Of a stretch of DNA of 64,000 nucleotides, positions 17,667 through 27,089 are shown in pieces. Both the position numbers and the translations under genes were made by a program. The DNA comes from Streptomyces sp. CB01201 (GTDB lineage: Bacteria; Actinomycetota; Actinomycetes; Streptomycetales; Streptomycetaceae), in the NCBI RefSeq assembly GCF_002803085.1, contig NZ_NNBJ01000001.1, positions 513,040 to 577,039 on the forward strand. Reading direction: 5' to 3'. The notes beneath the pieces are model-generated. The model was not told the DNA's origin. It searched no databases and saw nothing but the letters and a program-made list of their open reading frames with translations. Within the stretch, counting starts at the first letter, position 1; each line of letters begins with the position of its first letter.

Positions 17667-18737
17667 ATGCCATCCGCCATGACCCGCACCAGTCGCCGCA
17701 CCACGGTTTTCGCCCCTCGTCTCCAGGCTCTGCTCGACGAACACCTCGGCAAGGACCTCGTCCGCCTGGAACCCGACACCATCGGCATCGCCGGCGCAGA
17801 ACTCTCCGACCGCATCCTGGCCGCGCGAAAGGCGACGGAGACCGAACGGCCCACCTTCAAGCCCCTGCACGGCCGGTCGATCTCCAAGGCGGAGGCCTCG
17901 TCGGTGATGCGCACGGTCGGCAAGGACGTCCGTGCCGCCCTGGAGCAGCCCGACCCGCTGCCGGAGCGGACCGATCTGTCCGGGCCCTGGCCGATCACCG
18001 GGCACCGGTTCCTGAGCGACCTCGTGCTGCGCGACGACCCGTACCGGCTGCGGATCCTCATGTCCCGCACGCTGGAGATCGACCCCCGGCTCACCTGGAG
18101 CACCATCGTGGCCGGGGCCGCCCTGCCCCGCCGGCCGGCCCCCGGGCCCCAACTGACGCATCTGGCCAATCTGTTCGCCGAGGCACGCAGCTACGACGAC
18201 CGGCGCTATGCGATGGGCATCTACCGGCGCGCGGCCGCTCCGGTCTGCTTCACGGTCTCCACGCTGGTCGCCAACGCCCTCTGGCTCGGCTCGCCCTTCG
18301 ACGACGAAGCGTCCAACCGCGACATCCTCTTCGAGGCGATGCGGCTGCTGCCCCCGTCGTGGAACCTGCTGCGCAACCGGTCACCGGAGTACCCGGCCAT
18401 CGACGAGCGGATCGGGCACGGGGACGATCTGCTGATGCTGCCGCTCCTCTCCCATCGCGACCCCGCCCTGTGGGACGCGCCGAACGAGTTCCGGCCGCAA
18501 CGCTGGGCCGGTCTCGACCCGGACAACACCCCCGGCTACATGCCGTTCGGGCATGTCTCGGAGCGCTGTTGGGGCCGCCACATGGTGATGCCGCTGGCCG
18601 AACTCCTCCTGGACCACATACGTCGTACCGGTCTTGTGGTGGCTCCGGGTCAGCGAACGGCCGACGTACCACTGGTGGGGCTGCTCGGTGTGAAGACCGT
18701 CCACATCGGCCACCGGAGCAAGGTCCGCCATGTCTGA
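17667..18737 (+). CDS. Atypical cytochrome P450 next to the RiPP precursor (predicted cross-linking enzyme)
   Basis: A 356-residue P450, shorter than typical bacterial ones at ~400. The heme-thiolate loop reads FGHVSERCWG (Cys near residue 301) instead of the usual FGxGxHxCxG, and the K-helix ExxR is EAMR near residue 222. The I-helix region (APVCFTVSTLVANALW) lacks the usual AGxxT. These divergences fit P450s that form aromatic C-C or C-N bridges on ribosomal peptides, such as the tryptorubin enzyme. Position 100 bp after the AWYFWY precursor makes it the prime candidate for core cross-linking. GGAG at 8 nt sets ATG 17667; the GTG at 17628 lies inside the hairpin. It overlaps the next P450 by 8 bp. 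Confidence 0.85.
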   Translation: MPSAMTRTSRRTTVFAPRLQALLDEHLGKDLVRLEPDTIGIAGAELSDRILAARKATETERPTFKPLHGRSISKAEASSVMRTVGKDVRAALEQPDPLPERTDLSGPWPITGHRFLSDLVLRDDPYRLRILMSRTLEIDPRLTWSTIVAGAALPRRPAPGPQLTHLANLFAEARSYDDRRYAMGIYRRAAAPVCFTVSTLVANALWLGSPFDDEASNRDILFEAMRLLPPSWNLLRNRSPEYPAIDERIGHGDDLLMLPLLSHRDPALWDAPNEFRPQRWAGLDPDNTPGYMPFGHVSERCWGRHMVMPLAELLLDHIRRTGLVVAPGQRTADVPLVGLLGVKTVHIGHRSKVRHV

Positions 18738-20004
18738 CACCGCGGCACCCGCCGACCCCGCGCCCGAGGCCGAGGCCCCGGCGTCCGACGTGCCGACGCA
18801 CGAGGCGCCCGGCATCCGGACCCTCGACCCGGAGTTCTTCGACGACCCCCACGCCGCCTACCGCGAGTGGCGCGAGGAGGGCGGGGCTCGTCGGACCCGC
18901 TACCCGGGCCCGGCCGCGGTCGAGGGATGGGTCGTCACCTCGTACGCCGAGGCGAAGGAACTCCTGGCCGATCAACGGCTCTCCAAGGGCGGGGCGGTGG
19001 AGAGGTTCGGCCGCCATGTGGGGCTCACCCAGGGGCCCGGCAGCGCTCTGTTCAGCCATATGCTGAACACCGATCCGCCACACCACACCCGGCTGCGCAA
19101 GCTCGTCCAGAAGGCGTTCACCGCGCGCCGCACCGCGGCGCTGCGCCCCGCGATCGAGGCCCATGTGGCGGGGCTCCTGGACGCGTGGGAGGGGCGGGAC
19201 GAGGCCGAGCTGATCAGTGAGTTCGCGCTGCCGCTGCCCCTGGCCGTCGTGTTCGACCTCTTCGGCGCCTCGGACGCGGACCACGAGGCCCTCCAGGTCC
19301 GCGGCAACACCCTCGACGGCGGGCAGGGCGACGGCGAGGTATCGGTGTTCACCGCCGACTCCATGCTCGCCTACCTCAGGGCGCTGCTGGCCCTCAAGCG
19401 TGAACACCCCGACGACGGGCTGCTGTCCGCGCTGGTCGAGGCCCGCGCGGAGGGGGAGGAGGCGCTCAGTGAGGACGAGATCACCTCGATGGCCTTCCTG
19501 TTGGTGATCGCGGGCCATCAGACCACGGTCAACCTGATCGCCAACGGCGTTCACACGTTGCTGACGCACCCTGCCCAACTGGCGTCCCTGCGAGCCGACA
19601 TGAGCAGGATGCCGGGCGCGGTCGAGGAGATCCTGCGGTACGAGTCCCCCTCCGCCCTCGCCTCATTGAGGTACGCCGCCGAACCGGTCGATGTCGGTGA
19701 AGTGTCCTTCGGGCAGGGCGAGTTCGTGCAGATCTCGCTGCTCGGAGCCAACCGTGACCCCGAGGTGTTCGCGGACCCCGACCGATTCGACATCGGCCGC
19801 GAGGACGCCGCGAGGCACCTGGCGTTCGGCCACGGCATCCACCACTGTCTGGGCGCGCCGCTGGCCCGCCTCCAGGCCGAGATCGCCTTCACCCAGCTGT
19901 TCACCCGCCATCCCCGCCTGCGGCTGAGCGAGGACCACGAGGCACGGTGGCAGGCCAACCCCCGTCACCGCGGGCTGCTTTCGCTGCCGCTGCGGCTGAG
20001 GTAG
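18730..20004 (+). CDS. Second cytochrome P450 (canonical bacterial type)
   Basis: A 424-residue class I bacterial P450 with all standard motifs: I-helix AGHQTT (near residue 260), K-helix EEILRYESP, and heme loop FGHGIHHCLGAPLARLQAEIAF (Cys near 373). A ~35-residue acidic Ala/Pro extension precedes the fold. Its start overlaps the stop of the atypical P450 by 8 bp, so the two are translationally coupled. It may hydroxylate or further cross-link the peptide. No ferredoxin gene is nearby. Characterised atropopeptide clusters, as I recall them, need only one P450. Confidence 0.9.
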   Translation: MSDTAAPADPAPEAEAPASDVPTHEAPGIRTLDPEFFDDPHAAYREWREEGGARRTRYPGPAAVEGWVVTSYAEAKELLADQRLSKGGAVERFGRHVGLTQGPGSALFSHMLNTDPPHHTRLRKLVQKAFTARRTAALRPAIEAHVAGLLDAWEGRDEAELISEFALPLPLAVVFDLFGASDADHEALQVRGNTLDGGQGDGEVSVFTADSMLAYLRALLALKREHPDDGLLSALVEARAEGEEALSEDEITSMAFLLVIAGHQTTVNLIANGVHTLLTHPAQLASLRADMSRMPGAVEEILRYESPSALASLRYAAEPVDVGEVSFGQGEFVQISLLGANRDPEVFADPDRFDIGREDAARHLAFGHGIHHCLGAPLARLQAEIAFTQLFTRHPRLRLSEDHEARWQANPRHRGLLSLPLRLR

Positions 20005-20024
20005 CCCGAGGCCGGCCGCTCCCG

Positions 20025-20681
20025 CTACTGCCTGGCGGCGCAGATCACGTCGTAGGGCCTGCCGATGGCCAGGGTCAGCCGCATGGGTTCGGTGGTCCCG
20101 GACGGGCACTGCGAGGTCTGCTTCGTCAGACCGAGCACCTTGTACGCGCCCGAGCCGGCCGAGGCGCAGGGCACTTCCTTCGCCGTGTCGGTGACGCAGT
20201 CGCCCGTGACCAACTGGCCGCCGCCCGCGCCGGGATCGCCGGGGTGGCTCGCCGAGAGGTTGCGTCCGCACACCGTCTTGGTGGGGATGCCGCCGCCCTT
20301 GCTCTTGCTGCTGCCGTAGCTGACGCTCACCTGGATGATGAGGTCCGTACCGGCCGGGCACTGGATGGAGTCCGGCAGGAACCCGGCCGCCTGGATGTCG
20401 AGGGCCTTGAAGGTGGCGCCCGGGTCGCCGCAGCCGAACGCCTTGTAGCCGTTCGGCGCGTCATCGGGGTCGGGGCCGCCGCAGTCGCCCACCTTCCACT
20501 CGCCGCTGTGCGAGGCGGACGAGGACGAGGGCGACGACGAGGACGTGCCGCTCGTGCCCCCGAAGAGCTTGGACGCGCCGAATCCGAGGCCCAGGATCAC
20601 CAGGAGCACCACCAGGGCCGGGAGGCATCCTCCTCTTCTGCGGCGCTGGTTGGGTGTGAGCGTACTGTCCGGATCGACCAT
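20025..20681 (-). CDS. Membrane-anchored LppU-like protein
   Basis: A 218-residue protein with a short basic cytosolic tail, one transmembrane helix (about residues 20-40), a Ser-rich linker and an extracellular domain with paired cysteines (VGDCGG, FGCGDP, IQCPAG, TVCGRN, GDCVTD, VPCASA, SQCPSG, DVICAA). The pattern is like the LppU/SCO3897 family of actinobacterial surface proteins, whose function is unknown. AGGGGGAAG before the ATG at 20681 sets the start. It converges tail-to-tail with the P450 operon, only 20 bp away. Confidence 0.75.
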   Translation of the reverse strand: MVDPDSTLTPNQRRRRGGCLPALVVLLVILGLGFGASKLFGGTSGTSSSSPSSSSASHSGEWKVGDCGGPDPDDAPNGYKAFGCGDPGATFKALDIQAAGFLPDSIQCPAGTDLIIQVSVSYGSSKSKGGGIPTKTVCGRNLSASHPGDPGAGGGQLVTGDCVTDTAKEVPCASAGSGAYKVLGLTKQTSQCPSGTTEPMRLTLAIGRPYDVICAARQ

Positions 20682-20807
20682 GGTGCTTCCCCCTGAGTAC
20701 GGCTGCTGAGCCTGGCCACAGGCCGTGACCACAGGTGTGGACGCGCCATGCTCACCTCATGGTTCCGCAGGGGTCGGGGCGGTGTGACGCCGACGGCCCG
20801 GGGCCGT

Positions 20808-22304
20808 TCAGAGTCGGCTCGGGTCGGGTTCGTGACGGCGCCGGGCGGAGTCGCTGATGCGGATGAGCAGGCCCACCATCAGCCAGTTGGCCACCATGGA
20901 GGAGCCGCCCTTCGCCAGGAACGGCAGGGCCTTGCCGGTCAGCGGGATCAGACCCGTCACCCCGCCGGTCACCACGAAGACCTGGAGCACCAGCGCGCCC
21001 GCCAGGCCGGTGGCGAGCAGCTTGCCGAACGGATCACGGGCGAGCATCGCGATGTGCAGGCCCCGCTGGGCGAGGAGGCCGTACAGGAGCAGGACCGCCA
21101 TCACCCCGGCCAGGCCCAGCTCTTCGCCGACGGTGGTGAGGATGAAGTCGCTGTTCCCGGCGAAACCGACGAGTTCCGGGTGCCCTTGGCCGAGCCCGCT
21201 CCCGGTTGTGCCGCCGCTGCCGAAGCTGAAGAGCGACTGGCCCAACTGGTTGGAGATGCCCGCCTTCTGGCCCGCCGGAGTGAAGGCGTCCATCGGGTGC
21301 AGCCAGGCTTCCACGCGCCCGTGCACATGCGGTTCGAGGGAGCCGACCACACCCGCGCCGACCACGGCCATCAGCAGCCCGCACACCACCCAGCTCGTCC
21401 GTTCCGTGGCCAGATAGAGCATGATCACGAAGAGGCCGAAGAAGATCAGCGAGGTGCCCAGGTCGCGCTCGAAGATCAGCACCAGCAGGCTGAGCGCCCA
21501 GATCGCCACGATCGGGCCCAACTGGCGGCCGGGCGGCAGCCGCATGCCGAGGAAGCGGCGCCCGGACAGGGCCAGCGCGTCGCGGTTGACGGTGAGGTAG
21601 CCCGCGAAGAACACCGCGATCATGATCTTCACGAACTCGCCCGGCTGCACGGACAGCGGCCCCAGCATGATCCAGCGCTTGGCTCCGAACTGGTCGGCGC
21701 TGAAGAACGCGGGCGCCGCGAGCAGGACCAGGGCCGCGGCCATCATCATGTAGAGGTACCGCTGGAGCCTGCGGTGATCGCGCAGCGCGATCAGCAGGCC
21801 GGCGCAGGCGGCCACCCCGATCGCCGTCCACACCAACTGCCCGCGGCCGGCCGGGACCATGTGCAGCCGCGGCTCGGCGAGGTACGTGATGTCCAGCCGG
21901 TTCAGCAGCACCAGGCCGAGGCCGGTGAGCAGCAGGGCGAGCGGAAGCAGCAGCGGATCGGCGCGTGCCGCCCAACGCCGCACCACCAGATGCGGGACGA
22001 CCGCGAGCAGCGTGATGGCGCCCGCGAACGTGCCGAATCCCGCGGGCAGTCGGCCCTTCATCGTCAGGCCCGTCACCGCTTGGCCGCCCAACGTGATCAC
22101 CACGACGAAGGCGAGCAGCCACGCTTCGGTCCGCCGTCGGTCGGGTGCCTGGGCCAGGGCCGCCACGGACATGGTGCGCCAGGCATCCTCGGGCACCTTG
22201 GACCGCGGTGGGATCCCCATGGTCGGACGCCGCACGGGCAGCACCTCCGTCCCGGAGAGCCGCAGGCCCGGGATCCTGGCGCCGCCGCGGCTCGCGGCGA
22301 TCAC
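20808..22304 (-). CDS. SEDS-family peptidoglycan polymerase (FtsW/RodA/SpoVE type)
   Basis: A 498-residue polytopic protein with about 12 transmembrane segments and SEDS hallmarks: FGAKRWIMLGPLSVQPGEFVKI, FERDLGTSLIFFGLF, and TTVGEELGL...PLTGKALPFLAKGGSS near the C-terminus. SEDS proteins polymerise glycan strands from lipid II, usually with a class B PBP. No PBP partner is adjacent, so this is a dispersed paralogue, perhaps for sporulation or branching. The start is uncertain: GTG 22304 gives a 60-residue cytosolic lead, and ATG at 22220 or 22172 is possible. Confidence 0.85.
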   Translation of the reverse strand: MIAASRGGARIPGLRLSGTEVLPVRRPTMGIPPRSKVPEDAWRTMSVAALAQAPDRRRTEAWLLAFVVVITLGGQAVTGLTMKGRLPAGFGTFAGAITLLAVVPHLVVRRWAARADPLLLPLALLLTGLGLVLLNRLDITYLAEPRLHMVPAGRGQLVWTAIGVAACAGLLIALRDHRRLQRYLYMMMAAALVLLAAPAFFSADQFGAKRWIMLGPLSVQPGEFVKIMIAVFFAGYLTVNRDALALSGRRFLGMRLPPGRQLGPIVAIWALSLLVLIFERDLGTSLIFFGLFVIMLYLATERTSWVVCGLLMAVVGAGVVGSLEPHVHGRVEAWLHPMDAFTPAGQKAGISNQLGQSLFSFGSGGTTGSGLGQGHPELVGFAGNSDFILTTVGEELGLAGVMAVLLLYGLLAQRGLHIAMLARDPFGKLLATGLAGALVLQVFVVTGGVTGLIPLTGKALPFLAKGGSSMVANWLMVGLLIRISDSARRRHEPDPSRL

Positions 22305-22445
22305 GGGCTGAGAGACGGCAGTGGATCATCGGTGGTTCCCGTTCCGCTTCCGGAGCGGTGGTCGCCCACAGGGTACGTCCCGATCCGTTCGCTCCGGAAG
22401 GCCGACCGCACCCCATGACGCTGCCGGCGGTGGACCTGCCGGTGT

Positions 22446-23993
22446 CTAGGGGGCAGTGGGGCGTGCGCCCTGGAGGCGGGCGAGGTCGGCGGGGCGCACC
22501 TGGATGGCGAAGAGGGCGATGAGCGCGGCCACCACCGCGAAGATCGCTGCGACCACGAAGGCCGTGGAGACTCCGGAGGCCAGCACCTGGTCGCTCCACG
22601 GCCGCGGCAGCTGGCCCGTGCGCCGGAACAGCAGGCGCTGCGCCGGATCGGCCTGGCTCAGGAACTTGGGAACCTGATCGGTCGCCTCGTTGCGGCTGGC
22701 CGTGCCGAACACGGTGACCAGGATGGAAAGCCCGAGGGAACCGCCCACCTGCTGGGTCGCGTTGAGCATCCCCGAGGCGGCGCCCGCCTCGTGCGGGGGG
22801 ACACCGGAGACGGCCATCAGCGTCAGCGAGACGAAGTTCAGACCCATGCCGAGGCCGAACACGAGGATCGGGCCCAGGATGCTGCCCGGATAGGTGGAGT
22901 GGATGTCCGTCCGGGTGAGCCAGGACAGGCCCCCCGCGGCCAGCAGCGCGCCCGCGACCATGAACGGTTTGGGGCCGTACTTCGGAAGGAGCCGGGAGGC
23001 CAGGCCCGCGCCCACCGCGATGATCGCGCTGACCGGGAGGAAGGCGAGTCCGGCTCGCAGCGGGGTGAAGCCGAGCACGTTCTGCACGAACAGCGTGAGA
23101 AAGAAGAACATGCCGAAGATCGCGGCGGCCAGGCTCAGCATGATGCCGTACGTGCCCGCGCGGTTGCGGTCCGCGAACATGTGCAGGGGTGTGATGGGCT
23201 GTTGCGAACGCCGCTCCACCAGGACGAACGTGCAGAGGAGCACCACGGCGACGGCGAACGAACCCAGCGTGATCGGGTCGCGCCAGCCTTCCTGGGCAGC
23301 CCGGATGAAGCCGTAGACCAGCGCGACCATGCCCCCGGTGGACGCCAGCGCCCCGGCGATGTCGAAGTGGCCGGAATGCCGTTCCGACTCCTTGATGTGC
23401 CGCGGGGTGGCAAGCAGGATCAGCACGGCGATCGGCACGTTCACGAAGAGGACCCAGCGCCAGTCGAGCCATTCGACGAGCATGCCGCCCGCGAGCAGAC
23501 CGATCGCGCCGCCGCCCGCGGACACCGCGGCGAAGACGCCGAACGCCCGGTTGCGCTCCAGGCCTTCGGTGAACGTGGTGGTGATCAGCGCCAGAGCGGT
23601 CGGCGAGGCGATCGCGCCGCCGATCCCCTGGACCGCGCGCGCCGCGAGCAACTGCCCGGAACTCTGGGACAGTCCACCGAGCAGCGAGGCGACCGCGAAC
23701 AGCAGCACGCCGCACATGAACACCCGGCGCCGACCCAGGATGTCCCCGGCCCGCCCGCCGAGCAGGAGCAGCCCGCCGAAGGTGAGGGTGTAGGCGCTGA
23801 CCACCCAGGCGAGGCCCGTCGTGGAGAAGTGCAGGGCGCTCTGGATGTGCGGAAGAGCGATGTTCACGATGGTGATGTCGAGGACCACCATCAGCTGGCA
23901 GGCGGCGATGACGAGCAGTGCTATCCCCTTGCCGCCGCCTCCGCTACCGGGGGCCGCGGCGGCGGTCGTGGGTGCCGGCTGCGGACTCGTCAT
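22446..23993 (-). CDS. DHA2-family MFS drug exporter (14 TM)
   Basis: A 515-residue EmrB/QacA-type major facilitator with ~14 transmembrane segments. Family motifs are VVLDITIVNIALPHIQ in helix 1, GGRAGDILGRRRVF in loop 2-3, and SPTALALITTTFTEG in helix 5. It probably exports hydrophobic drugs or endogenous metabolites by proton antiport. The frame opens at 24038, but the GGCAGG-like site before ATG 23993 and the helix position favour the shorter form. No TetR or MarR regulator is adjacent. Confidence 0.88.
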   Translation of the reverse strand: MTSPQPAPTTAAAAPGSGGGGKGIALLVIAACQLMVVLDITIVNIALPHIQSALHFSTTGLAWVVSAYTLTFGGLLLLGGRAGDILGRRRVFMCGVLLFAVASLLGGLSQSSGQLLAARAVQGIGGAIASPTALALITTTFTEGLERNRAFGVFAAVSAGGGAIGLLAGGMLVEWLDWRWVLFVNVPIAVLILLATPRHIKESERHSGHFDIAGALASTGGMVALVYGFIRAAQEGWRDPITLGSFAVAVVLLCTFVLVERRSQQPITPLHMFADRNRAGTYGIMLSLAAAIFGMFFFLTLFVQNVLGFTPLRAGLAFLPVSAIIAVGAGLASRLLPKYGPKPFMVAGALLAAGGLSWLTRTDIHSTYPGSILGPILVFGLGMGLNFVSLTLMAVSGVPPHEAGAASGMLNATQQVGGSLGLSILVTVFGTASRNEATDQVPKFLSQADPAQRLLFRRTGQLPRPWSDQVLASGVSTAFVVAAIFAVVAALIALFAIQVRPADLARLQGARPTAP

Positions 23994-24263
23994 GATGGAC
24001 CTGCCCTCGCACGAGGGGCGGTGGACGGTGACGTCCACTGTTCGACCCTATGCCCGGGTACAGGACGTCACCAGTCGATCAAGCCGCGACGGACCCCGGG
24101 GGTATCGACAGGCCCCGGGGTGTAGGGGGGCGTAACACAGCGGCAGATGAGGACGTGTGGGCGAAACCCACCTGACAGTCCGAGATCAGCGGGCTATGCT
24201 CCCCGCGATGACTACTCCTCCCGCGTTTGGATTGGGGGACCCGTCCGCGCAAGGTGAGTGCTG
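23994..24263. other. Divergent intergenic region
   Basis: These 270 bp separate the leftward exporter from the rightward MoxR-associated operon, so both promoters should lie here. I see no clear operator palindrome. Confidence 0.3.
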
Positions 24264-25736
24264 ATGCTCCCTTCCACCGCGTACGGTGATTCCCACCTTT
24301 CCTTCTGGCCGCGCGTGCGCGAGTTCGCCGTGCCGCCCTCCATGATCGAGACCGCCGGCTCCCGCCGTTCCGTCGGGGACTGGGCCGGGGCATGCGCCGC
24401 CGCCGGTTTCGACGCCGATCTCGACCTACGGTCCCTGGCGCGTACCCACGGCCGGGCCATCGCCGGTCAAGTCCGGGCGGATCTACGGCAGTTGGTGCCG
24501 GATCTGCTGCGCTGGCACATGCCGAGGATCGCCCCCGACGGATTGCTGCGCCCCGGCCTGACCATCGCGCTGGCCCGCTACGGCGGAACCGGGCGCACGG
24601 ATCCCGATCCGGTCCACCTCGTGGTCCGGACCCCGCCGGCCTGGGCCGACGGCGGTCAGCGCATGTCCCTCACGCTGTGGGGCGACCACCGCCCCGGTGT
24701 CCCGGGGTGGGGCGCGGCCGGCGGGGCGCCCGGCCACCCACACCCGCATCCGCATCCCCGGTACCGGTTGGATCTGCACCGTCACCTGTGGGACGCCCGC
24801 AGGACCGACGAGTTGCGCGAACGGGCCGGCGCGGACGGAACCGACGGCCCTGCCGGGCTCGACGGCCCTGCCGGATCCGAGCCGCGCCCCGCCGACGGCA
24901 GCCCGGTGACCGATCCCGAAGTGCGGACGGCGGTGCCGCCGGGAACGCGCTGTGCCACCGGCCGCTGGGCGGACGAGTCCCGCCTGCTCCTCGGCTCCCA
25001 GGGGCGGTCCGCAGGCCCCGTATCCGTACGGCTGGCTGCGGGGCGCCGGCTGAACCTGGAGCTGGTCGAGGACCCGTACGGGCTCCGCCCGCCGACCCTG
25101 CGGCTCGCCGCGGGGCCACCGGACAGCGGTGACCCGCCGTTGGTCCTGCCCGACGCGGCGACCTGGGTGCTGCCCGACCTCGACCTCATCCGCGCCGGTG
25201 CGATCGAGGTCGGCAGCCTCCACCCCCTCGTCGCGTCGGCACTCGTGCCGGACCGTGGGCCCTGCCCTGCCCGGGTCCCGCAACGGCGGGGCCGGGCGGA
25301 TGGGTCCCGCGTGGTGGAGTGCCGGGGGGAGCGGCACCGGATCGGGTTGGTCGACGGGGTGCTGGCTCCGCTGGACCACGACCCGGCGGAGATCCGGCGC
25401 GAGGAGCTTCTGTTCGCCCTGAACGGGCCTCCGCTGCCCTGCCTGCGGGCCATCGACGAGGCACACCGACGTCCGGCCTGCCTGACGGGGGTGCGTGAGC
25501 GCCTGGACCACGGCGACCTCTCCGGCGCACTGGCAGTCGTCGAGCAACTCCTCGGCCCCGAAGCGGCGTTGCGCGGCGGGCCGCTGCGGGACGAGCTGGA
25601 GGCCGCCGCGCAACGCCGGATCGCGTACGGGCTCTACCGTGCGGGACTGATGGGGCCGGGCCCCGATCGCCTGCCCCCGCGCAGCCCCCGCCCCCGTGGC
25701 CTGCGTTCACGCCCCCGCTCCACCCAAGGCCGCTGA
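24264..25736 (+). CDS. Uncharacterised partner protein of a MoxR/VWA cassette
   Basis: A soluble 490-residue protein of unknown function; I do not recognise a named domain. It has an acidic N-terminal third (SFWPRVREFAVPP..., RSLARTHGRAIAGQVRADL), a His/Pro-rich low-complexity insert near residues 155-175, and a C-terminal helical region. AAGGTGA before ATG 24264 chooses the start over the GTG at 24258. It is the first gene of a three-gene run with a MoxR ATPase and a VWA/HExxH protein, so it may be the client or adaptor of that chaperone pair. Confidence 0.65.
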   Translation: MLPSTAYGDSHLSFWPRVREFAVPPSMIETAGSRRSVGDWAGACAAAGFDADLDLRSLARTHGRAIAGQVRADLRQLVPDLLRWHMPRIAPDGLLRPGLTIALARYGGTGRTDPDPVHLVVRTPPAWADGGQRMSLTLWGDHRPGVPGWGAAGGAPGHPHPHPHPRYRLDLHRHLWDARRTDELRERAGADGTDGPAGLDGPAGSEPRPADGSPVTDPEVRTAVPPGTRCATGRWADESRLLLGSQGRSAGPVSVRLAAGRRLNLELVEDPYGLRPPTLRLAAGPPDSGDPPLVLPDAATWVLPDLDLIRAGAIEVGSLHPLVASALVPDRGPCPARVPQRRGRADGSRVVECRGERHRIGLVDGVLAPLDHDPAEIRREELLFALNGPPLPCLRAIDEAHRRPACLTGVRERLDHGDLSGALAVVEQLLGPEAALRGGPLRDELEAAAQRRIAYGLYRAGLMGPGPDRLPPRSPRPRGLRSRPRSTQGR

Positions 25737-25844
25737 CCGAGCGGGCACGCCCTGCCTCCGGGACCGTACCGGAGCCCGCGTCGCGTCGGACGACGCGCCC
25801 GTATGCACCACTCACCCCTACGAACCCATAGGTGATGACCACAT

Positions 25845-27089
25845 ATGTCCATGCACACGCACGCACCGCTCGCCGTTCCTGAAGACCAACTCGACGTCGC
25901 CAGGGACCTGTTGACCCTCCTGAGCGACACCACCACCGAACCGCGCCCCGATGCCCAGCTCGAAGCGCTCACCCTCGCCGTCGCCGCCGATCTGCCCGTA
26001 CTGCTGTGGGGCGAACCGGGTATCGGGAAGACCGCCGCGCTGACCCAACTGGCCGCGGCCCTGGACCTTCCGCTGACCACGGTGATCGCCAGCGTGCACG
26101 AGCCCTCCGACTTCTCCGGTCTGCCCGTCGTCGGTGACGACCCCGCCGAGCAGGGCATCCCCATGGCCCCGCCGGACTGGGCCGTGCGCCTGGTCAGGGC
26201 CGGCCGGGGCCTGCTGTTCCTCGACGAACTGTCCACCGCACCGCCCGCCGTGCAGGCCGCACTGCTCCGCCTCGTCCTGGAGCGCCGCATCGGCGCGCTC
26301 CAACTCCCGCCCGGCGTAAGGATCGTGGCGGCCGCCAATCCGCCGTCCTCCGCGGCCGACGGCTGGGAGTTGAGTCCACCCCTGGCCAACCGCTTCGTGC
26401 ACCTTCAGTGGACGCACGACCACGAGGTCGTGGTACGGGGCCTCGGTGGCACCTGGCCGCGTGCCGCCCTGCCCCGGCTCACTCCCGCAAAGCTGCCGGA
26501 CGCCGTGGACTTCGCACGCCGCGCCGTGTGCGGCCTGCTCGCCGCCCGCCCCAAACTCGTCCACCAGCTCCCCGGCAGCGAGACGCGCCGCGGCGGCCCG
26601 TGGCCCTCGCCGCGGAGCTGGGAGATGACCCTGCGCCTGATCGCCTTCGCGACGGCGGCCGATGTCTCGCGCGACGTGCTTTCGATGCTGGTCAGGGGAA
26701 CCGTGGGAGACGGGCCCGGCCTCGAACTCCTCGCCAGTGTGGACCGGATGGACCTTCCGGACCCCGAGGCGCTGCTCGCCGACCCCGCGGGTGCCGAGCT
26801 CCCCGAACGGGGTGACCTGCGCCAGGCGGTGCTCGACGGCGTGGTGGCCGCCGTACGCCAACGCCCCGACAAGCTCCGCTGGGACGCCGCCTGGGCCCTC
26901 CTGGCCAAGGCGATCGAGACCGGGGCGCCGGACCTGGTGGTCGTCCCGGCGACCACCCTCGCCTCGCTGCGCCGCGAGGACTGGGACGTCCCCGAGTCGA
27001 TCGAGCGGCTCGCCGGAGCCGTGTCGCTGTCCAGCCGCGCCGACCGGGCGGCGGCCCGTACGGGCGTCGGGACGAAGGCCGGCCGATGA
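25845..27089 (+). CDS. MoxR-family AAA+ ATPase
   Basis: A 414-residue AAA+ protein with Walker A GEPGIGKTAA near residue 55, Walker B LLFLDELSTA near residue 122, a sensor-1 region VAAANPPSS, and ANRFVHLQW typical of MoxR proteins. MoxR ATPases act as chaperones that insert metals or assemble complexes together with von Willebrand A partners. The next gene encodes such a partner and overlaps this one by 4 bp (ATGA at 27086-27089). Start ATG 25845 or 25851. Confidence 0.85.
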   Translation: MSMHTHAPLAVPEDQLDVARDLLTLLSDTTTEPRPDAQLEALTLAVAADLPVLLWGEPGIGKTAALTQLAAALDLPLTTVIASVHEPSDFSGLPVVGDDPAEQGIPMAPPDWAVRLVRAGRGLLFLDELSTAPPAVQAALLRLVLERRIGALQLPPGVRIVAAANPPSSAADGWELSPPLANRFVHLQWTHDHEVVVRGLGGTWPRAALPRLTPAKLPDAVDFARRAVCGLLAARPKLVHQLPGSETRRGGPWPSPRSWEMTLRLIAFATAADVSRDVLSMLVRGTVGDGPGLELLASVDRMDLPDPEALLADPAGAELPERGDLRQAVLDGVVAAVRQRPDKLRWDAAWALLAKAIETGAPDLVVVPATTLASLRREDWDVPESIERLAGAVSLSSRADRAAARTGVGTKAGR

